Positions 1-5,258 of a stretch of DNA of 7,635 bases are shown piece by piece. The notes below the pieces were generated by a model. It was not told the DNA's origin. It was given only the letters and a program-made list of their open reading frames with translations, and ran no database searches. Position 1 is the stretch's first letter. Each line of letters starts with the position of its first letter. Location of the stretch: positions 1 to 7,635 of the forward strand of contig JACQBB010000071.1 in the NCBI GenBank assembly GCA_016194625.1, written 5' to 3'. The stretch comes from Elusimicrobiota bacterium (GTDB taxonomy: Bacteria > Elusimicrobiota > Elusimicrobia > UBA1565 > UBA9628). The translations under genes and the position numbers were made by a program.

Positions 1-695
1 CGGCCGTCGAGTGCATGAAGCACGGGGCGATGGACTACATCCAGAAGCCGTTCACCGAGGCGGAGCTGCTGGCGCTGGTCAAGAAGTCGCTGCTCAAGCG
101 CCGCGACCGCATCGACCGCCAGCTGAAGCCCGCGGTGCGCATCACCCACGCGGCCGCGGCCGAGCGCGAGCGCGGCGGGGAGTTCAGCATCCCGGGCGGG
201 GTCCTGGTCTCCGCGGGGCATTGCTGGGCGGCCCTGGCGCAGGACGGGACCGTGAAGGTCGGGCTGGACGACTTCGCCAAGAAGCTGATCGGCCCGGTGG
301 ACGCCGTCGAGTTCCCCAACCCCGGCATGACGGTCAACGCCGGCCAGCCGCTGTTCGCGGTCCGCAGCGGGGACCGCCGCGTGCAGTTCCACGCGCCGGT
401 CGGCGGGAAGGTCGTGCGGGTCAACACGGCGCTGGGCGAGGACCTGGAGTCGCTCGAGATGACGCCGTACCACAAGAACTGGGTCTGCGTGATCGAGGGC
501 GACGCGCTGGACGCGGACGTGCGCGCGCTGAAGATCGGCCGCTCCGCCGTCGCGCTGTTCGAGGAAGACCTGGAAAGGATGCGCAAGGCGCTGGGCGACG
601 GCGCCGCGGCCGGCGAGCCGCTGTCGGTCGGCGAGCTGGCCAAGCTCGACGACGCCCGGTGGGCGCGCGTCGAGAAGGAGTTCTTCGCGCGCTGA
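1..695 (+). CDS. Response regulator: receiver domain fused to a GcvH-like domain without lipoyl lysine (5' partial)
   Basis: The reading frame enters from the left edge (first full codon at nt 3) and ends at TGA 693-695, giving about 230 visible residues. The first 35 are the end of a two-component receiver domain: GAMDYIQKPF carries the conserved switch lysine (codon 45-47), followed by the last helix. The phosphoacceptor Asp would lie upstream of the window. After a charged linker, about nt 183-585 resembles glycine cleavage H protein: GHCWAAL, VGLDDFAKKLIGPVDAVEFP, a G-x-x-V-x-A-G-x-P-L-F turn and HAPVGGKVVRVN. Where GcvH has its lipoylated Lys (ESVKA), this protein reads RSGDR, with Asp at codon 372-374, so lipoylation is not expected. 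By inference it is a phosphorylation-controlled protein using the H fold as a binding or structural module, not in glycine cleavage. No DNA-binding domain is visible. It could be called GcvH by automatic annotation; I think that would mislead. Confidence 0.85.
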   Translation, partial: AVECMKHGAMDYIQKPFTEAELLALVKKSLLKRRDRIDRQLKPAVRITHAAAAERERGGEFSIPGGVLVSAGHCWAALAQDGTVKVGLDDFAKKLIGPVDAVEFPNPGMTVNAGQPLFAVRSGDRRVQFHAPVGGKVVRVNTALGEDLESLEMTPYHKNWVCVIEGDALDADVRALKIGRSAVALFEEDLERMRKALGDGAAAGEPLSVGELAKLDDARWARVEKEFFAR

Positions 696-704
696 CGCGG
701 GGGA

Positions 705-768
705 CGCGGGACCGAAGGTCCCGGACGCGCCCTGGTCCGAAAGACCAGTAGGTCCCGCGCGCGGCTTT
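705..768 (+). terminator. Possible terminator or alternative-pairing leader after the response regulator
   Basis: Ten bases after the response-regulator stop lie two local hairpins: CGGGACC/GGTCCCG at 707-723 (7 bp, GAA loop) and CTGGTC/GACCAG at 732-748 (6 bp, CGAAA loop). The strand CGCGGGACC (705-713) can also pair perfectly over 9 bp with GGTCCCGCG (751-759). That long-range helix excludes the 707-723 hairpin and is followed closely by a short TTTT at 766-769. The T-run is weak, so this is either a modest Rho-independent terminator or a structured RNA with mutually exclusive helices. The pairings are seen directly; the function is inferred. Confidence 0.4.
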
Positions 769-775
769 TACTAAC

Positions 776-823
776 ATCCTCGACCCTCACGCCGAGGATC
801 GCTCGCGACGGCCCGCACGGCCG
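776..823 (+). other. Two further hairpins in the leader of the transglycosylase gene
   Basis: ATCCTCG (776-782) pairs perfectly with CGAGGAT (793-799) around a 10-base loop. CGGCC (809-813) pairs with GGCCG (819-823) around CGCAC. Both precede the RBS GGAG (834-837) of the transglycosylase. With the structures at 705-759 they make the 149-base gap before the next gene unusually structured. The GC-rich composition makes short hairpins common by chance, so only the 7-bp helix carries weight. I recognise no known riboswitch here. Confidence 0.3.
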
Positions 824-844
824 CCGCGTCTGTGGAGCCGCACC

Positions 845-1576
845 ATGATCTCTCGCGCGTCGCTGTCCGCCGTCGCCGTGCTGTGCGCCGTCCCGGCGCT
901 CGCCGTCACCCTGGAGCTGGAGCCCGCGGACCCGGCCCTGCCCCCGGCCCGTCCGTTCCTGATGCTGGACGCGCTGCGCGCGGCCGGGACCAGCCCGGCG
1001 GCCGTCGGCCGGGTCTTCGACGCGGCCCTGCGGCATCGCGACCCGTACGCGGTCGCCGTCCCGGAGACCCCCTCCCCGGCCTACGCGCGGACCTTCCGCC
1101 GCCTGGCCCGCGAGCGGACGACGAACGCCTACGACGCGGCGATCAGCACGCACGCGGCGCGCCGGGCCCTGGACCCGCGCCTGGTCAAGGCGATCGTCGC
1201 CGCCGAGTCCGAGTTCTCCGCCCGCGCCAAGTCCCCGGCCGGCGCGCTGGGCCTGATGCAGGTGATGCCGCGCACGGCCGAGGGCTTGGGGGTCTCCCGG
1301 CGCGCCCTGCTGGACCCCGAGTCCAACATCCGCGCCGGCACCGCCTACCTGGCCGAGCTGTTCGCCTCCGCCTGGCGGCGCTACCGGCTGTCGGGCTCCG
1401 ATTACGCCCGCGCGCCCGAGTGGCTGGTCCGCCGGGTCATCGCCGCCTACCACGCGGGACCGCGCTTCCTGGCCTTCCGCCCGATGTACCGGCAGACGCG
1501 CGACTACGTGCGCCGCGTCCTCCTCTTCTACCGCTCCGAGGTCGCCGGCTTGACGGTGCCCGGCGAGCCGGGCTAG
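845..1576 (+). CDS. Secreted soluble lytic transglycosylase (SLT/GH23-type)
   Basis: This encodes a 243-residue exported enzyme predicted to cleave the MurNAc-GlcNAc bond of peptidoglycan with formation of 1,6-anhydroMurNAc. Residues 1-20 form a signal peptide ending VPALA, with likely cleavage after Ala20. Residues 21-105 are a Pro/Ala-rich N-terminal stretch without a recognised domain. The SLT domain spans about 106-232 and shows the family motifs in order: ESEFSARAKSPAGALGLMQVMP with catalytic Glu121, DPESNIRAGTAYLAEL, IAAYHAGP and TRDYVRRVLLFY. The usual YNAG is YHAG here, a variation that need not abolish activity. The short length and single domain place it with the small MltC/EmtA-like or phage-type enzymes rather than Slt70. 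The ATG is supported by GGAG at 834-837. The small exported-protein gene starts 9 bases after the stop and is probably co-transcribed. Confidence 0.88.
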   Translation: MISRASLSAVAVLCAVPALAVTLELEPADPALPPARPFLMLDALRAAGTSPAAVGRVFDAALRHRDPYAVAVPETPSPAYARTFRRLARERTTNAYDAAISTHAARRALDPRLVKAIVAAESEFSARAKSPAGALGLMQVMPRTAEGLGVSRRALLDPESNIRAGTAYLAELFASAWRRYRLSGSDYARAPEWLVRRVIAAYHAGPRFLAFRPMYRQTRDYVRRVLLFYRSEVAGLTVPGEPG

Positions 1577-1585
1577 ACTGGACGC

Positions 1586-1825
1586 ATGAACAACAAGATC
1601 ATCGCCGCCGCATGCGCCGCCGCCGTCCTCGCCTCCGCGGGCGCCTGGGTCGCCGCCCTGTCGCTCCACGCCCACGCCTCGGAAGCCCCCGAGCCCTCCA
1701 CCGGGTTCACCTTGGTCGCCCAGGACGACGAGACCCGGGTCTACACCTTCGAGAACGCCGGCCACCGCTGCTTCCTGGCCAGCACGAAGGGCGGCTCCGG
1801 GCTCAGCCTGCAGTGCCTGAAGTGA
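1586..1825 (+). CDS. Small exported two-cysteine protein, function unknown
   Basis: The product has 79 residues. Residues 4-32 are hydrophobic and Ala-rich after a lysine at position 4, ending near HAHA-S, which looks like a signal peptide or N-terminal anchor. The remaining 45 or so residues contain two cysteines (Cys62 and Cys77) in an alternating hydrophobic pattern (RVYTFEN, HRCFLAST, LSLQCLK), suggesting a small disulfide-stapled beta-hairpin domain in the periplasm. The pattern resembles other uncharacterised small secreted proteins, but I cannot name a family. The RBS is weak (CTGGA before the ATG). Its position 9 bases after the transglycosylase stop suggests read-through or coupled translation, and perhaps a role in the envelope. 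Codon use matches the neighbours. Confidence 0.65.
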   Translation: MNNKIIAAACAAAVLASAGAWVAALSLHAHASEAPEPSTGFTLVAQDDETRVYTFENAGHRCFLASTKGGSGLSLQCLK

Positions 1826-1856
1826 CGCTCCGGGAGGTTTCCCCGACGGAGAATCC

Positions 1857-1885
1857 TTGACCTCCGAGGGGAAATCATGTTGAAT
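1857..1885 (+). promoter_or_regulatory. Probable sigma70-type promoter for the SWIB gene, overlapped by inverted repeats
   Basis: TTGACC (1857-1862) and TTGAAT (1880-1885) are separated by exactly 17 bases, giving a plausible -35/-10 pair about 58 bases before the SWIB start. Two nested inverted repeats straddle the -35: GGAGGT (1833-1838) with ACCTCC (1860-1865), and TTTCCCC (1838-1844) with GGGGAAA (1868-1874). These could be an operator or an RNA hairpin ending upstream transcription. The -10 matches consensus at only four of six positions, so the promoter is a prediction. Confidence 0.45.
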
Positions 1886-1943
1886 CACCCCGTAGAGCCG
1901 GGTGGCCCTTCGAGGCGTGCCGGCATCACGGAGACACCATCAC

Positions 1944-2201
1944 ATGGCCAAGAAGGCGAATGCCGCGTTCATGAAGGAGCTCACCCCGTCCGACAAGCTG
2001 GCGGAAGTCGTCGGCGCGAAGCCCCTCCCCCGCACCGAGGTCGTCAAGAAGCTCTGGGCGTACATCAAGAAGAACAACCTGCAGGACAAGAAGAACAAGC
2101 GCAACATCAACGCCGACGAGAAGCTGAAGGCCGTGTTCGGCGGCAAGAGCGTGGTCAACATGTTCGAGATGACCAAGCTCGTCTCCAAGCACCTCAGCTA
2201 A
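1944..2201 (+). CDS. Stand-alone SWIB-domain protein
   Basis: This encodes an 85-residue basic protein (17 lysines) that is almost entirely one SWIB/MDM2-type domain (about residues 12-85): LTPSDKLAEVVG, PLPRTEVVKKLWAYIKKNNLQD, NKRNINADEKLKAVFGGK and VNMFEMTKLVSKHL. The SWIB fold is best known from eukaryotic SWI/SNF subunits. In bacteria it occurs as small single-domain proteins or fused to topoisomerase I, for example in chlamydiae, and a role in DNA binding or nucleoid organisation is suggested by that link but not shown here. The ATG at 1944 was chosen because GGAGA at 1930-1934 sits 9 bases upstream and the SWIB alignment starts shortly after. A longer form from GTG 1902 would add a His-rich, non-conserved leader and is unlikely. 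It is a single-gene unit between its own promoter and a strong terminator. Confidence 0.9.
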   Translation: MAKKANAAFMKELTPSDKLAEVVGAKPLPRTEVVKKLWAYIKKNNLQDKKNKRNINADEKLKAVFGGKSVVNMFEMTKLVSKHLS

Positions 2202-2214
2202 GATCCGAATAGGG

Positions 2215-2252
2215 ATCCCGGGAGCCCTGAAAGGGGCTCCCGGGATTTTTTT
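2215..2252 (+). terminator. Strong Rho-independent terminator after the SWIB gene
   Basis: ATCCCGGGAGCCC (2215-2227) pairs perfectly over 13 bp with GGGCTCCCGGGAT (2234-2246) around TGAAAG. A run of seven T (2246-2252) follows at once. It lies 13 bases past the SWIB stop. On the other strand no T-run follows the hairpin, so it mainly stops + strand transcription before the convergent Fic gene. Confidence 0.95.
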
Positions 2253-2272
2253 GTCCCCGCCCGGGCCCGCGC

Positions 2273-3292
2273 TTAGGACAGCCGGTAGGTCGTCGCCCGG
2301 GTCCGGCCTTCCCGGGCCACGAGCCCCGCGTCGACGAGAGGCTTCAGGATCTGCCCGACGCGCGCCCGTGTCAGACCGAACGCCGCCTCGATGTCCGGCG
2401 CCTTGGAGCGCCCGCGGTCCCTCAAGAACCTCAGCACCTCTTCCTGCCGCTTCGTCAGCCGGATGCGCGGCGCTTTTTCGGTGACCTTCAGGGACATGAC
2501 GCGGTCCCGGGTCCGCTGGAGGGTCGCGACGACGCCTTCCGCCGCGTACTCGATCCAATAGCTCAGGTCGTCGTCGAGGTCGCGCGCCTGCTGGAGCTTG
2601 TCGTAGTAGCGCTGCCGGTCCGCCTCGTAGAACTCGTCGAGCGCGAACAGGTGCTCCGTGTCGAAGCCCCGGGTATAGAGCAGCCAGACGCCCAACGCCC
2701 GCGCGACGCGGCCGTTGCCGTCGGCGAAGGGGTGTATCGAGACGAGCCGGTGATGCGCGACGGCGCCGACGATCGCCGGATGCAGCCGGGCGGCGTCCAG
2801 GCCGCCGATCCAAGCGACGAGTTCCCGGGTCAAAGGCGCGGCCTGCTCGGGCCCGGGCGGCGCGTAGACCGTCCGGCCCGCGTGGTCGACGACCCGGTTG
2901 ACCTTGGATTTATAGCGCCCGGCCTGCTCCGCCGGCAGGCTCTTCGCCGTGAGCAGCGCATGGAGACGCAGGAGGTCCTTCTCCGCGACGGGCGACCCCG
3001 GCTTCCGGCCCCAGACCCAGCGCATGGCCGCCAGGTGGTCCTTGACCTCCCGCGCCGCCGCGTCAGCGGCGCCGGTCTCCTCGCCGCGGGCGATCGCCTC
3101 GACCTCGGGCAGGCCCAGCGGGTTGCCCTCGATGGCCGTCGACGAGTGCGCCAGGCGCGCGGCCGTGTCCCGCTGGAGCGCCGGCAGCCAGGGGACGTCG
3201 ACCACCGCCCGGGCGATCCAGCTCCTGAGTTCGGTCGCCTCGGTCAGCAGGTTCAACAGCTCGGGCGAGATCCGGAAGCGCGGCCGGTACAT
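2273..3292 (-). CDS. Fic-domain protein with C-terminal winged helix (class II Fic, probable AMPylator)
   Basis: The product has 339 residues from the ATG at 3292, or 341 from an in-frame GTG at 3298; positions below use the longer form. Fic proteins usually transfer AMP from ATP to a hydroxyl on a target protein. The Fic core motif HPFADGNGR is complete at 189-197, with catalytic His189, metal-ligand Asp193 and the GNGR anion hole. An N-terminal inhibitory motif SSTAIEGN (52-59, inhibitory Glu57) matches the class II S/T-x-x-x-E-G/N signature, so activity is expected to be self-restrained. The flap region includes NRVVDHAGRTVYAPPGP (134-150). Residues 280-341 (LTKRQEEVLRFL...APDIEAAFGLTRARVGQILKPLVDAGLV...) form a winged helix-turn-helix, suggesting DNA binding and possible autoregulation. 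The target is unknown. No clear RBS precedes either start. No antitoxin-like small gene adjoins it, consistent with built-in inhibition. The AT-rich upstream region differs from its surroundings and may reflect acquisition. Confidence 0.9.
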   Translation of the reverse strand: MYRPRFRISPELLNLLTEATELRSWIARAVVDVPWLPALQRDTAARLAHSSTAIEGNPLGLPEVEAIARGEETGAADAAAREVKDHLAAMRWVWGRKPGSPVAEKDLLRLHALLTAKSLPAEQAGRYKSKVNRVVDHAGRTVYAPPGPEQAAPLTRELVAWIGGLDAARLHPAIVGAVAHHRLVSIHPFADGNGRVARALGVWLLYTRGFDTEHLFALDEFYEADRQRYYDKLQQARDLDDDLSYWIEYAAEGVVATLQRTRDRVMSLKVTEKAPRIRLTKRQEEVLRFLRDRGRSKAPDIEAAFGLTRARVGQILKPLVDAGLVAREGRTRATTYRLS

Positions 3293-3298
3293 GGACAC

Positions 3299-3339
3299 AG
3301 GATAATATCATGTAAAGTTTATGTCAATAGTTATGTCAA
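3299..3339 (-). promoter_or_regulatory. Fic gene promoter with direct TTGACATAA repeats
   Basis: Read on the minus strand, TTGACATAA occurs exactly twice (3339-3331 and 3327-3319), 12 bases apart. A third copy, TTTACATGA (3316-3308), matches at 7 of 9 positions and sits 11 bases further on. The second copy supplies a perfect -35 TTGACA (3327-3322), and 17 bases on lies TATCCT (3304-3299) as a -10. A transcript from this pair would begin at about 3292, which is the A of the Fic ATG, so the mRNA may be leaderless; this agrees with the missing RBS. Repeats at helical spacing inside a promoter are typical of an operator, perhaps bound by the Fic protein's own winged helix (inference). Confidence 0.6.
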
Positions 3340-3351
3340 GCCCGCCCCGTG

Positions 3352-3360
3352 TGATACAAT
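3352..3360 (+). promoter_or_regulatory. Weak candidate extended -10 promoter on the + strand
   Basis: TGATACAAT reads as an extended -10 (TG-n-TACAAT). No good -35 lies 16-18 bases upstream, and transcription would run straight into the hairpin at 3382-3422 with no credible gene before it. It may be chance in this AT-richer stretch. Confidence 0.2.
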
Positions 3361-3377
3361 GCGGGCCCATGGGGACG

Positions 3378-3422
3378 AAAAAAGACGGAGGACCGCTCGT
3401 TTCCGAGCCGATCCTCCGTCTT
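3378..3422 (-). terminator. Rho-independent terminator for the tRNA transcription unit
   Basis: AAGACGGAGGA (3382-3392) pairs perfectly with TCCTCCGTCTT (3412-3422), and CTCG/CGAG (3396-3399/3404-3407) extends the stem inward past a small internal loop. On the minus strand six T (complement of 3378-3383) end the structure. It lies about 20 bases past the CCA end of the tRNA remnant on the same strand, where a tRNA terminator is expected. It shows that this flank was once downstream of a working tRNA gene. Confidence 0.88.
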
Positions 3423-3441
3423 CAGGCGCATCCCAGGGGTC

Positions 3442-3473
3442 TGGTGGCGCGTACGGGATTTGAACCCGTGAAC
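3442..3473 (-). tRNA. tRNA 3' remnant: T arm, 3' acceptor strand and CCA only
   Basis: On the minus strand the sequence gives T stem ACGGG (3469-3465), T loop TTCAAAT, T stem CCCGT (3457-3453), acceptor 3' strand ACGCGCC (3452-3446), discriminator A (3445) and an encoded CCA (3444-3442). The 5' acceptor strand GGCGCGT, D arm and anticodon arm are absent: about 40-60 bases further on, where they should be, the DNA is peptidase coding sequence. The amino acid cannot be assigned without the anticodon. The acceptor bases equal those of E. coli tRNA-Cys, but Cys tRNAs carry discriminator U, so that identity is doubtful. The gene cannot make a functional tRNA as it stands. Confidence 0.88.
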
Positions 3474-3475
3474 TC
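3464..3475. other. Breakpoint joining the tRNA remnant to the peptidase gene
   Basis: Up to about 3469-3473 the sequence is explained as tRNA T arm. From about 3467-3473 rightwards it is explained as peptidase codons reading R-E-L-L-F-G-N-P-E-K-A, a conserved opening of this S9 group. The two readings overlap by only a few bases (CGTGAAC), which could be microhomology at a deletion or a chimeric join. Both genes are truncated here and nothing is inserted between them. Confidence 0.75.
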
Positions 3476-3508
3476 CTGTTCGGAAACCCCGAGAAAGCCT
3501 CGCCCAAG

Positions 3509-5251
3509 GTGTCTCCGAACGGCAAGCACTGGGCCTACCTGGCCCCGGACGAGGGCGTGCTCAACGTGTGGGTCGGCCCGGAGGGCGGCGCGGCCAAGCC
3601 GCTGACTCAGGACCGCGGCCGCGGGGTGCGCAACTACCTGTGGGCCGAGGACCAGCGCTCCATCCTCTATATCCAGGACAAGGACGGGGACGAGAACTGG
3701 CACCTGTACCAGACCGACTTGGAGACCGGGACCACGCGCGACCTCACCCCCGTCCCCGGCGCCCAGGCCCAGATCGTCGCCACCGAGCCGAACTTCCCGG
3801 ACGAGGTGCTGATCGCGCTGAACGACCGCGACGCCCGCGCCCACGACGTGTACCGGGTGAACCTCAGGACCGGCGCCCGCACGCTCGAAGCGACGAACCC
3901 CGGCGACGTCATCGGCTGGCTGCCCGACCGGACCTTCAAGGTCCGCGCCGCCAAGGCCATGCGTCCGGACGGCGGCACCATCCTGAGGATCCGAGACGGC
4001 GGGGTCTGGCGCGACTTCCTGGACTGCGGCCCGGACGACCAGCTGGGCGCCCACGGGTTTTCGCCGGACGGCAAGTCCCTCTACGTCGAGTCCTCGGCGG
4101 GGCGCGACACGACCGCGTTGATCGAGGCGCCGCTCGCGGGCGGTCCCGGCAAGGTCATGGCCGAGGACCCCGAGTCCGACCTGGGCGGGGTGCTGATCCA
4201 CCCGCGCGAGTACCGCGTCGAGGCGGTCTCCTTCGAGACCGACCGTCTGCGCTGGCGCGTCCTGGACGCGTCGCTGGCCGAGGACTTCAAGGCGTTCGCC
4301 TCGCTCGACGGCGACGTGTCGATCGTCAGCCGCGACGACGCCGACACGGTCTGGTACCTGCTGGTCAACCGCCCCGACCGCTCCCCCGCCTTCTGGCGCT
4401 GGGACCGGGCCGCGCGCAAGGCCAAGTTCCTGTTCGCCACGCGCCCCAAGCTGGACGGTTACGACCTCGCGCCGATGGCGCCGGTGTCCTTCCCCGCGCG
4501 CGACGGCCTGAAGGTCCGCGCCTACCTGACGACGCCGGCCGGCAAGGAAGCCAAGAAGCTCCCGCTCGTCCTGCTCGTCCACGGCGGACCCTGGGTGCGC
4601 GACCACTGGGGCTTCCACCCCGAGGCGCAGTGGCTGGCGAGCCTGGGCTTCGCCTGCCTGCAGGTGAACTACCGCGGCTCGGCCGGCTTCGGCAAGGCCT
4701 TCCTCCACGCCGGCGACCGCGAGTGGGGCGCCAAGATGCAGGACGACCTGACCGACGCCGCGAAGTGGGCCGTCGCCTCCGGCGCCGCCGACCCCGCGCG
4801 CGTCGCCATCTACGGCGGCTCCTACGGCGGCTACGCCGCGCTCGCCGGCGCCGCCTTCACGCCCGGCGTCTACCGCTGCGCGGTGGACGTGGTCGGCCCG
4901 TCCAACCTCATCACCCTCATCAAGAGCATCCCGCCGTACTGGGAGCCGATGAAGCGCATCTTCGACCTGCGGGTGGGCTCGGTCGAGACCGAGGAGGAGT
5001 TCCTGAAGTCGCGCTCCCCCCTGTTCTTCGCCGACCGCATCGCCATCCCCCTGCTGATCGCCCAGGGCGCCAACGACCCGCGCGTGAAGCAGGCCGAGGC
5101 CGAGCAGATCGTCGCCGCTCTCAAGGCCAAGGGCAAGCCCGTCGAGTACATGCTGTTCCCCGACGAGGGCCACGGCTTCGCCAAGCCCGAGAACCGGCTG
5201 AAGTTCTACGCCGCCGCGGAAGCCTTCCTGGCCGAGCACTTGACCGCCTGA
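3509..5251 (+). CDS. S9-family prolyl-oligopeptidase-like serine peptidase, missing its true N-terminus
   Basis: The product has 580 residues from the only usable start, GTG 3509. An N-terminal beta-propeller (about 1-320; repeats such as SPNGKHWAYLAP, DKDGDENWHLYQ, FSPDGKSLYVES) is followed by an alpha/beta hydrolase (about 325-580). The catalytic triad is complete: Ser438 in GGSYGGY, Asp523 in QGANDPR and His555 in DEGHGF; HGGP at 358-361 forms the oxyanion region. It resembles acylaminoacyl-peptidase/dipeptidyl-peptidase-like S9 enzymes, which remove short peptides from N-termini of oligopeptides. Family-like codons (RELLFGNPEKASPK) continue in frame upstream of the GTG to the breakpoint near 3470, so GTG 3509 is an internal codon and not the original start; no ATG, GTG or TTG occurs between it and the TGA at 3461. 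The missing part probably held a signal peptide plus the first propeller residues, so location and expression are uncertain. The gene may be a pseudogene despite its intact catalytic domain. Confidence 0.9.
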   Translation: MSPNGKHWAYLAPDEGVLNVWVGPEGGAAKPLTQDRGRGVRNYLWAEDQRSILYIQDKDGDENWHLYQTDLETGTTRDLTPVPGAQAQIVATEPNFPDEVLIALNDRDARAHDVYRVNLRTGARTLEATNPGDVIGWLPDRTFKVRAAKAMRPDGGTILRIRDGGVWRDFLDCGPDDQLGAHGFSPDGKSLYVESSAGRDTTALIEAPLAGGPGKVMAEDPESDLGGVLIHPREYRVEAVSFETDRLRWRVLDASLAEDFKAFASLDGDVSIVSRDDADTVWYLLVNRPDRSPAFWRWDRAARKAKFLFATRPKLDGYDLAPMAPVSFPARDGLKVRAYLTTPAGKEAKKLPLVLLVHGGPWVRDHWGFHPEAQWLASLGFACLQVNYRGSAGFGKAFLHAGDREWGAKMQDDLTDAAKWAVASGAADPARVAIYGGSYGGYAALAGAAFTPGVYRCAVDVVGPSNLITLIKSIPPYWEPMKRIFDLRVGSVETEEEFLKSRSPLFFADRIAIPLLIAQGANDPRVKQAEAEQIVAALKAKGKPVEYMLFPDEGHGFAKPENRLKFYAAAEAFLAEHLTA

Positions 5252-5258
5252 CGGCGGC

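Noticed and set aside
57..692. Functional glycine cleavage H protein (gcvH).
   Set aside because: The lipoyl-lysine position is Asp and the domain is fused to a receiver. No gcvT or gcvP is nearby.
35..1888. A 617-residue open frame on the minus strand across the response regulator and transglycosylase.
   Set aside because: It is antisense to two well-supported genes. Its composition (Arg/Gly/Ala-rich, with a Ser-rich stretch) is what GC-rich antisense gives, and no domain can be recognised.
1902..1943. A GTG start adding 14 residues to the SWIB protein.
   Set aside because: The added stretch is not SWIB-like, and the ATG at 1944 has its own RBS at good spacing.
3442..3473. attR/attL site of a genomic island integrated in the tRNA.
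   Set aside because: No integrase, second att copy or mobile gene is in view, and the sequence past the remnant is the inside of a truncated chromosomal-type peptidase gene. It stays an alternative but is not supported.
3321..3605. A small + strand open frame containing VARTGFEPV.
   Set aside because: The GFEPV string is the usual false translation of a tRNA T arm read on the wrong strand. The rest is a terminator and out-of-frame peptidase sequence.
3422..5239. A 605-residue open frame on the minus strand over the peptidase.
   Set aside because: It is a low-complexity Val/Gly/Ala/Arg-rich shadow of the peptidase, which has a complete catalytic triad in the other direction.
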